DNA from: Streptomyces sp. MspMP-M5
GTDB taxonomy: Bacteria > Actinomycetota > Actinomycetes > Streptomycetales > Streptomycetaceae
Direction of reading: 5' to 3'
Length of the DNA: 64,000 nucleotides
Assembly (NCBI RefSeq): GCF_000373585.1
Contig: NZ_KB891951.1
Location: 20,026-84,025 of the forward strand
Shown here one piece after another: positions 59,186-64,000 of the stretch (the first letter of the stretch is position 1; each line of letters opens with the position of its first letter). The notes beneath the pieces are model-generated. The model saw only the letters and a list, made by a program, of their open reading frames with translations, did not search any database and was not told the origin of the DNA. A program made the position numbers and the translations under genes.

Positions 59186-61578
59186 GGCCGCGCGGCCGCG
59201 GCGAGCGCCCCCGGCGTCCCCACCGGCGGCGGGGCCGCCCGCTCGCCGGTGCCCCAGCGGGACGGCTCCGGCCCCACCGAGAAGGCCAGTTCACGGCCGG
59301 CGCGCAGCTCGGCGGTGGTCAGATAGGTCCGGTCCCGGGGCACGCCGTCCAGCCGTACCGACCGGATGTAGCGGCGGGCGGACGAGGTGCCCGGGGCCTC
59401 GATGGTGAAGCGGCCCGCGGGGAAGTACCGCCGGTCCAGGGCCAGTTCCACCCGGTCGAAGACCGGAGTGCTCAGGCCCCAGGTGTCGGTGCCCGGCTGG
59501 ACGGGGAAGACGCCGATCGAGGAGAGCACCATCCACGCCGACATGGTGCCCAGGTCGTCGTTGCCGGTCATCCCGTCCGGCCCGTCGGTGAAGAGGGTCA
59601 GCGCGGCGTGCACCACGTCCGTGGTCTTCCAGGGCTCACCGGTCGAAAGATAGGTGTACGGGGCGATCAGGTCGGGCTCGTTCTGCGGGTTGTACTTGTC
59701 GGCGTTGTCGTAGTCGTACGGCCCGTTCACCCACACCTCGCGGGCGGTCCGCGCCGGGTCCGCGAGCAACTTCCGGTAGGCGAAGAAGGAGTCCAGCCGG
59801 TCCGTGGCCCGTTCCCGGCCGCCGATCAGCGCCATCATCCCCGGCAGGTCCTGCGGCACCAGCCACTGGTACTGCCAGGCCGTGCCCTCGTGGAAGCCCT
59901 CGCTCCGGGCCGGGTCGGCGGGGCCGGTGAAGGCTCCCGAGGCGTCCCGGGCCCGGAAGAATCCGGTGGAACGGTCGAACAGCGTGCGGTAGCTGAGCGC
60001 CCGCGCGGCGTACCGCTGGGCGTCCGCACGGTGCCCCAGGTCGTGCGCCAGCTGCGCCAGCATGGCGTCCGACAGGGCGTACTCCAGCGTCGCCGACGCC
60101 CCGTGGTCGAAGTCGGAGTCCCCGGGCTTGGTGTGCGGGCGGCCCTTGAGGTACGGCACATAACCGTGCGCGATGTACGCGGGGTTGGCCTCCCGGCCGA
60201 CGGCGGCGGAGGCGGCCGGCGGCACCCCGTCAGCGTTCTTCTTCAGCGCCGCGTACGCCTCCTCCTCATGGCCCGTCAGCAGCCCCTGCCGGTGGGCGTT
60301 GGTGAGGAACGGGGTCACCGGATCGCCGGTCATGATGTTGGTCTCGACGGTGCCGGCGCCCCACTTGGGCAGCCAGCCGCCCTCCTTGTCGATGCGCAGC
60401 ACCGACAGCGCCATGTCGCGCGCCTCCCGCGGCGCGAGCAGCGACAGCAGCTGGGTCTGGGTGCGGTAGGTGTCCCACAGCGACCAGTTCTGGTAGTAGG
60501 TGAACCCCCGCGCCCGGTGCGGCCGCTGATCCCAGCCGGTGTAGCGGCCGTCCACGTCGGTGCTGACGTTCGGGGCGAGGAACGACCGGTAGAGCGAGGA
60601 GTAGAAGGTCCGGCGCAGCGTCCGGTCCCCGCCCCGGACGCGCACCACGCGCAGCCGCTGCTCCCAGGCCGCGTCCGCCGCCGCCCGGGCCCGCTCGAAG
60701 GAACTCCCGCCCTCCGCCGCGAGGTTGCGGGCCGCGCCGGCCGCGTCCACGTAGCTCAGCGCGGTGGTGGCCGTCACGACGCGGTCCCGGCGGGTGTCGA
60801 ACCGGACGTAGGCGCCGTGCCGGCCGGACGCGGTGGAGTCCCGCGATCCGGGCGTCACGGTGTCCCCGCGCCAGGTCCCGTACGCGGTGAACGGCCGGTC
60901 GAAGCGGGTCAGGGTGTACAGCGTGTACGGGCGGGTGTCCCGGCAGAAGCCGCGGCCGGTGATCGTGGTGCGCACGGTGCGGGAGTCCAGCACCTCGACG
61001 CGGGTGGAGACCGTCCGGTGCAGCGACTGGCCGGCGTCGAGCAGCACATTGGCCTTGTCGGTGGACGGGAAGGTGTAGCGCTGCCGGCCGGTGCGGGCGG
61101 TCGCGGTCAGCTCGGCGGTGATCCCGCCGTACGAGGTCAGCCGGACTCGGTAGGCGCCGGGCCGGGCCGACTCGCCGTCATGGGTGTACCCGGCGGCGTA
61201 TTTCGCGTAGTCGGTCGCGCCGATGTCGCCGGTGGTCGGCAGCACCGGCAGGTCGCCGCCGAGCCCGCAGCCGACGCCGGAGACGTGCACCGCGCTGAAG
61301 CCGCGGATGTGGTGGTCGTCGTAGTCGTAGCCGGTGGTGTGTCCGGTGTCGGGGGAGAGCTGCACCATGCCGAACGGCACCGCCGCCCCGGGGTAGGTGT
61401 TGCCCTCGTTCCGGCTGCCGATGAAGGGGTTGACGAGGTCGGTGAGGCGGCCGCCGGGCGGTTCGGCCCCCGCGTCGGGTGCGGCGTGGGCGGCCGGGGC
61501 GGTGAGCACGCTCCCGAGGAGCACGGCCGCCACCGCCGCGCCCGCGGTCCGCGGCCGGCTGCGTCGGGTCCAGGGCAT
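59080..61578 (-). CDS. Secreted GH92 alpha-mannosidase
   Basis: This 832-residue exported glycoside hydrolase of family 92 is a calcium-dependent exo-alpha-mannosidase. A signal peptide ends at ALGS-like PAAHAAP (about 34). Family motifs are LVNPFIGSRNEGNTYPGAAV, GCGLGGDLPVLPTTG, EGFHEGTAWQYQWLVPQD and the GNDDLGTMSAWMVLSSIG signature near residue 700, which carries catalytic Asp residues. After ELAFSVGPEPSRWG the last 60 residues are not family-like, because the reading frame continues antisense to the EF-hand gene. A LacI-type palindrome lies upstream. Confidence 0.9.
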   Translation of the reverse strand: MPWTRRSRPRTAGAAVAAVLLGSVLTAPAAHAAPDAGAEPPGGRLTDLVNPFIGSRNEGNTYPGAAVPFGMVQLSPDTGHTTGYDYDDHHIRGFSAVHVSGVGCGLGGDLPVLPTTGDIGATDYAKYAAGYTHDGESARPGAYRVRLTSYGGITAELTATARTGRQRYTFPSTDKANVLLDAGQSLHRTVSTRVEVLDSRTVRTTITGRGFCRDTRPYTLYTLTRFDRPFTAYGTWRGDTVTPGSRDSTASGRHGAYVRFDTRRDRVVTATTALSYVDAAGAARNLAAEGGSSFERARAAADAAWEQRLRVVRVRGGDRTLRRTFYSSLYRSFLAPNVSTDVDGRYTGWDQRPHRARGFTYYQNWSLWDTYRTQTQLLSLLAPREARDMALSVLRIDKEGGWLPKWGAGTVETNIMTGDPVTPFLTNAHRQGLLTGHEEEAYAALKKNADGVPPAASAAVGREANPAYIAHGYVPYLKGRPHTKPGDSDFDHGASATLEYALSDAMLAQLAHDLGHRADAQRYAARALSYRTLFDRSTGFFRARDASGAFTGPADPARSEGFHEGTAWQYQWLVPQDLPGMMALIGGRERATDRLDSFFAYRKLLADPARTAREVWVNGPYDYDNADKYNPQNEPDLIAPYTYLSTGEPWKTTDVVHAALTLFTDGPDGMTGNDDLGTMSAWMVLSSIGVFPVQPGTDTWGLSTPVFDRVELALDRRYFPAGRFTIEAPGTSSARRYIRSVRLDGVPRDRTYLTTAELRAGRELAFSVGPEPSRWGTGERAAPPPVGTPGALAAAARPQPWADVQNSSNDIRPSSSESLALMTASAIGPVTR

Positions 61579-61599
61579 GGGCAGACCTCCGGAAGGGCC

Positions 61600-61611
61600 G
61601 ACAACGTTGTC
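61600..61611. promoter_or_regulatory. LacI-family operator GACAACGTTGTC
   Basis: This perfect 12-bp palindrome with central CG lies 22 nt upstream of the GH92 ATG. The form is typical of LacI/GalR operators of Streptomyces sugar genes. No LacI gene is in the window, so regulation must be in trans. Confidence 0.75.
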
Positions 61612-61701
61612 AGGGCGGGCTCATTCTTCGGCCCGCGCAACGGCGCGTCAAGGGGCACTGATGCGCCAACGCGCCGCCCCTGCCCTCCCGTTGCGCCCGC
61701 G

Positions 61702-63147
61702 TCACCCCCGCTCTGCCGCCGTCCCCTCCGTCTTCGTCGTCGCCAGCGCCGACTTCCGGTAGGAGTACGAGAAGTAGATGACCAGGCCCACCAGGAACCA
61801 CACCACGAAGCGCACCCAGGTCTGCCACTCCAGGAACGTGATCAGCCACAGCGAGAAGCACACCCCGATCGCCGGGACCACCGGCATGCCCGGCGTGCGG
61901 AAGGTGCGGGGCAGTTCGGGACGCTTGTAGCGGAGCACGATCACCGAGATGCACACCACCACGAACGCCAACAGGATGCCGATGTTGGTCAGTTCGGCGG
62001 CCTCGCCGATCGGCAGGAAGCCCGCGATCAGCGCGGACGCCACCCCGACGATCCAGGTGACCCGCACCGGCACGTGGTGGGTGGCGCTGGTCTTCGCGAA
62101 CCACCTGGGCAGCAGCCCGTCACGGCTCATCGAGAACCACACCCGGGTCACCCCCAGCATGAAGGTGAACATCACGGTCAGGATGCCGATGATCGCGCCG
62201 ACCGCGATCACGTCCGCCAGCGCGTCCAGCCCGACCGACTTGAACGCGCTGGAGAAACCGCTCTCCGGGTCGATGTGGCGGTAGTTCTGCATGCCCGTCA
62301 GCACCAGGCAGGCCAGCACGTACAGCACCATCGAGACGGCCAGCGAGTACATGATGGCCCGGGGCATGTGGCGCTGGGCGTCCCGGGACTCCTCGGCGGC
62401 GGTGCTCATCGCGTCGTAGCCGAAGACCGCGAAGAAGACGGTGGCCGCGCCGGTGAACGCGCCGCTCACCCCGAACGGGAAGAACGGCCGGTAGTTGGCG
62501 GTGTCGACGTGCAGGAAGCCGACCGCGACGACGACCAGGACCACCAGCACCTTCAGCCCGACCACGAACGTCTCGAACCGCGCGGCGTTCTTGATGCCCA
62601 GCGTCAGCAGATACGCGATCAGCAGGCACAGCACCGCCGCGAAGAGGTCCACCCGGTGCCCGGGTCCGGTGCCCGGCGCGCCCAGCATCCACCGCGGCAG
62701 CTCGGCGCCCGACTCGCCGAGCAGGAAGGCGAAGTAGCCGGAGATGCCGATCGCGACCACCGCCACGATCGCGGTGTACTCCAGCAGCAGGTCCCAGCCG
62801 ATGAACCAGCCGGCGAGTTCGCCCAGCACCGCGTAGCCGTAGGTGTAGGCCGAGCCGGCCTTCGGGATCAGCCCGGCGAACTCGGCGTACGAGAAGGCCG
62901 CCGCGGCGCTGGCCACGCCCGCGACGAGGAAGGAGATCAGCACCGCGGGGCCGGCCTTCTCGTGCGCGACGGTGCCGGCCAGCGTGAAGATGCCGGCGCC
63001 GATGATCCCGCCCACGCCGATCGCGGTCAGCTGCCACAGCCCCAGCTCACGGGTGAGCTGCTGGCCCGCGGTGCCCTCCGGCTCCTCGATGTGCTCGATG
63101 GGTTTGCGGCGCCATACGCCCTCTCCCGCGCGCAGCAGGCGTGCCAT
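61702..63147 (-). CDS. APC family cationic amino acid permease (YfnA/CAT-like)
   Basis: This 481-residue transporter has about 12 transmembrane helices. The signature QLTAIGVGGIIGAGIFTLAG is in helix 1, with GSAYTYGYAVLGELAGWFIG in helix 3 and FFAVFGYDAMSTAAEESRD in helix 6. It resembles cationic amino acid transporters of the CAT type. The conserved N-terminal head RRKPIEHIEEPEGTAGQQL matches that group. Upstream (63148-63268) is non-coding. Confidence 0.93.
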   Translation of the reverse strand: MARLLRAGEGVWRRKPIEHIEEPEGTAGQQLTRELGLWQLTAIGVGGIIGAGIFTLAGTVAHEKAGPAVLISFLVAGVASAAAAFSYAEFAGLIPKAGSAYTYGYAVLGELAGWFIGWDLLLEYTAIVAVVAIGISGYFAFLLGESGAELPRWMLGAPGTGPGHRVDLFAAVLCLLIAYLLTLGIKNAARFETFVVGLKVLVVLVVVAVGFLHVDTANYRPFFPFGVSGAFTGAATVFFAVFGYDAMSTAAEESRDAQRHMPRAIMYSLAVSMVLYVLACLVLTGMQNYRHIDPESGFSSAFKSVGLDALADVIAVGAIIGILTVMFTFMLGVTRVWFSMSRDGLLPRWFAKTSATHHVPVRVTWIVGVASALIAGFLPIGEAAELTNIGILLAFVVVCISVIVLRYKRPELPRTFRTPGMPVVPAIGVCFSLWLITFLEWQTWVRFVVWFLVGLVIYFSYSYRKSALATTKTEGTAAERG

Positions 63148-63268
63148 GGGTGATCCCTCCGTACGCTCGGTACGTGTCCGTCGTGGTCCGACGGCGGATC
63201 ATCATGGACTGCCGGCGGCGCCGTACGAAGGCGACGCGGCGGCGGGGGCCCATTCGGCCCCGGGGGCT

Positions 63269-63484
63269 TCAGCCCGCGTCCTCCAGTCGGAAACCGACCT
63301 TCAGACCGACCTGGTAGTGGTCGATCCGGCCCTCGACGATATGGCCGCGGACCTGCGTGATCTCGAACCAGTCGAGATTGCGCAGGGTTTCGGAGGCGCG
63401 CTTGATGCCGTTCTCGATCGCGGCGTCCATGCTCTGCTGGGACGTCCCCACGATCTCGGTGACGCGATAGGTGCGGTCGGTCAC
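63269..63484 (-). CDS. Dodecin flavin-binding protein
   Basis: This 71-residue protein has the dodecin fold: VTDRTYRVTEIVGTSQQSMD, AIENGIKRASETLRNLDWFE and HYQVGLKVGFRLEDAG. Trp in LDWFE stacks on the flavin. Dodecins form hollow dodecamers that buffer FMN or FAD. The GTG at 63484 is preceded by GGGAG. Confidence 0.93.
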   Translation of the reverse strand: MTDRTYRVTEIVGTSQQSMDAAIENGIKRASETLRNLDWFEITQVRGHIVEGRIDHYQVGLKVGFRLEDAG

Positions 63485-63584
63485 GGTGGTCTCCCTCGCC
63501 GGGGCGGCGCTCCGCCCGTCCACCCTCCACCGTGCCTCAGCCCGGCCCGGCCCACCAGCGGAGCCGGACGGGGCCGAGCGGCGT

Positions 63585-64000
63585 CTACGGCACCACCGTG
63601 ACCGGCCACCGGCCGGCCTTCACCAGGCGGACCGCGACCGAGCCCATGATCCGGTGCCCGGCCGACTCGGAGGCGCCGACGACCACCGCGTCCGCCTTGA
63701 GTTCGTCGGCCATCTGCACCATGCCGTTGTACGGGTCCCCGCGCAGGGTGTGGAACTCCCACCGCAGGTGGAATATCCCGTCCACCCGCTCGGTGGCCTC
63801 GCGGATCTCGGCCATCAGCTCCTCGGCGACCTCGCCGGTGGCCGCCATGACCGGTGCGCCCAGCGCGGCCCCGGTCGCCAGCACCGGCTGGACGTAGACC
63901 AGCACCAGCTTCGAGCCCTGCCGCCGGGCCAGGCCGGCCGCGTACGCCGCGGCGCGCCAGGACGAGTCGGAGCCGTCGACGCCGACGACGATGACCTTCG
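63585..64000 (-). CDS. Universal stress protein (5' truncated by window edge)
   Basis: This UspA-type protein runs to the window edge, so the N-terminus is missing; the readable part starts KVIVVGVDGSDSSWRAAAYA, which includes the first strand and nucleotide loop. The C-terminal ATP site reads VVVGASESAGHRIMGSVAVR, where the usual G-x2-G-x9-G(S/T) is degenerate in the second Gly. ATP binding is uncertain. Usp proteins protect cells in stress and stationary phase. Confidence 0.88.
   Translation of the reverse strand, partial: KVIVVGVDGSDSSWRAAAYAAGLARRQGSKLVLVYVQPVLATGAALGAPVMAATGEVAEELMAEIREATERVDGIFHLRWEFHTLRGDPYNGMVQMADELKADAVVVGASESAGHRIMGSVAVRLVKAGRWPVTVVP

Overview
The window is a high-GC actinobacterial chromosome segment, almost certainly Streptomyces. 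The grounds are the strong G/C third-position bias, the conservon cvnABCD, DUF397/XRE pairs, GTG and TTG starts, a few rare TTA (bldA-type) leucine codons, Tat substrates and an RPF-LysM resuscitation factor. Most of it is ordinary chromosomal gene content. The right half has more accessory features, and only one clear mobile-element trace was found, a MITE-like repeat at 14732-14976.

Layout. 1-3.9 kb: a conservon (sensor kinase, roadblock, DUF742 and GTPase) with a translationally coupled GAF gene. 4-11.6 kb: an acyl-CoA dehydrogenase, a very large Tat-exported propeller-amidohydrolase, a monoacylglycerol-lipase-like hydrolase and a split transketolase behind a SoxR/MerR-type promoter. 11.8-17.4 kb: tRNA-Pro(GGG); an EspR-like XRE regulator with an ImmA/IrrE-type metallopeptidase and a multi-spanning membrane protein; the MITE; a P450; and a D-Ala-D-Ala carboxypeptidase. 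17.4-20.5 kb: small conserved proteins and an XRE-thioesterase gene that looks frameshifted. 20.5-31 kb: two paralogous PAS-GAF-PP2C-HATPase phosphatases flank a glutamine-synthetase-like enzyme coupled to an amidohydrolase (a split FluG), an MFS exporter, a proline-rich small ORF, an aldehyde dehydrogenase and a caspase-fold gene remnant.

31-45 kb: a PaaX-controlled acyl-CoA dehydrogenase/enoyl-CoA hydratase pair, an RPF-LysM protein, an amino acid permease, a lactonase, a TPR protein, a lipase maturation factor, a 57-residue basic protein, an acyl-CoA synthetase and an F420-type nitroreductase-hemerythrin fusion. 46-52.4 kb: a coiled-coil/Mrr-nuclease/TerD fusion, an esterase, a CapA lipoprotein with a TTA codon, and an XRE-DUF5753/DUF397 pair with two small ORFs. 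52.4-58.9 kb: a TetR regulator, a complete three-component P450 system (P450, 3Fe-4S ferredoxin, reductase), then nine degenerate 20-bp tandem repeats abutting a UvrA-like ABC gene. 59-64 kb: an EF-hand protein overlapped antisense by a GH92 mannosidase, an APC permease, dodecin and a universal stress protein cut by the window edge.

Best candidates for undescribed biology are the Mrr-TerD fusion, the XRE/ImmA-like/membrane triad next to a MITE-fronted P450, the SoxR-box transketolase, and the tandem-repeat leader of the UvrA-like gene. All functional statements come from reading motifs and context; no database search was run.
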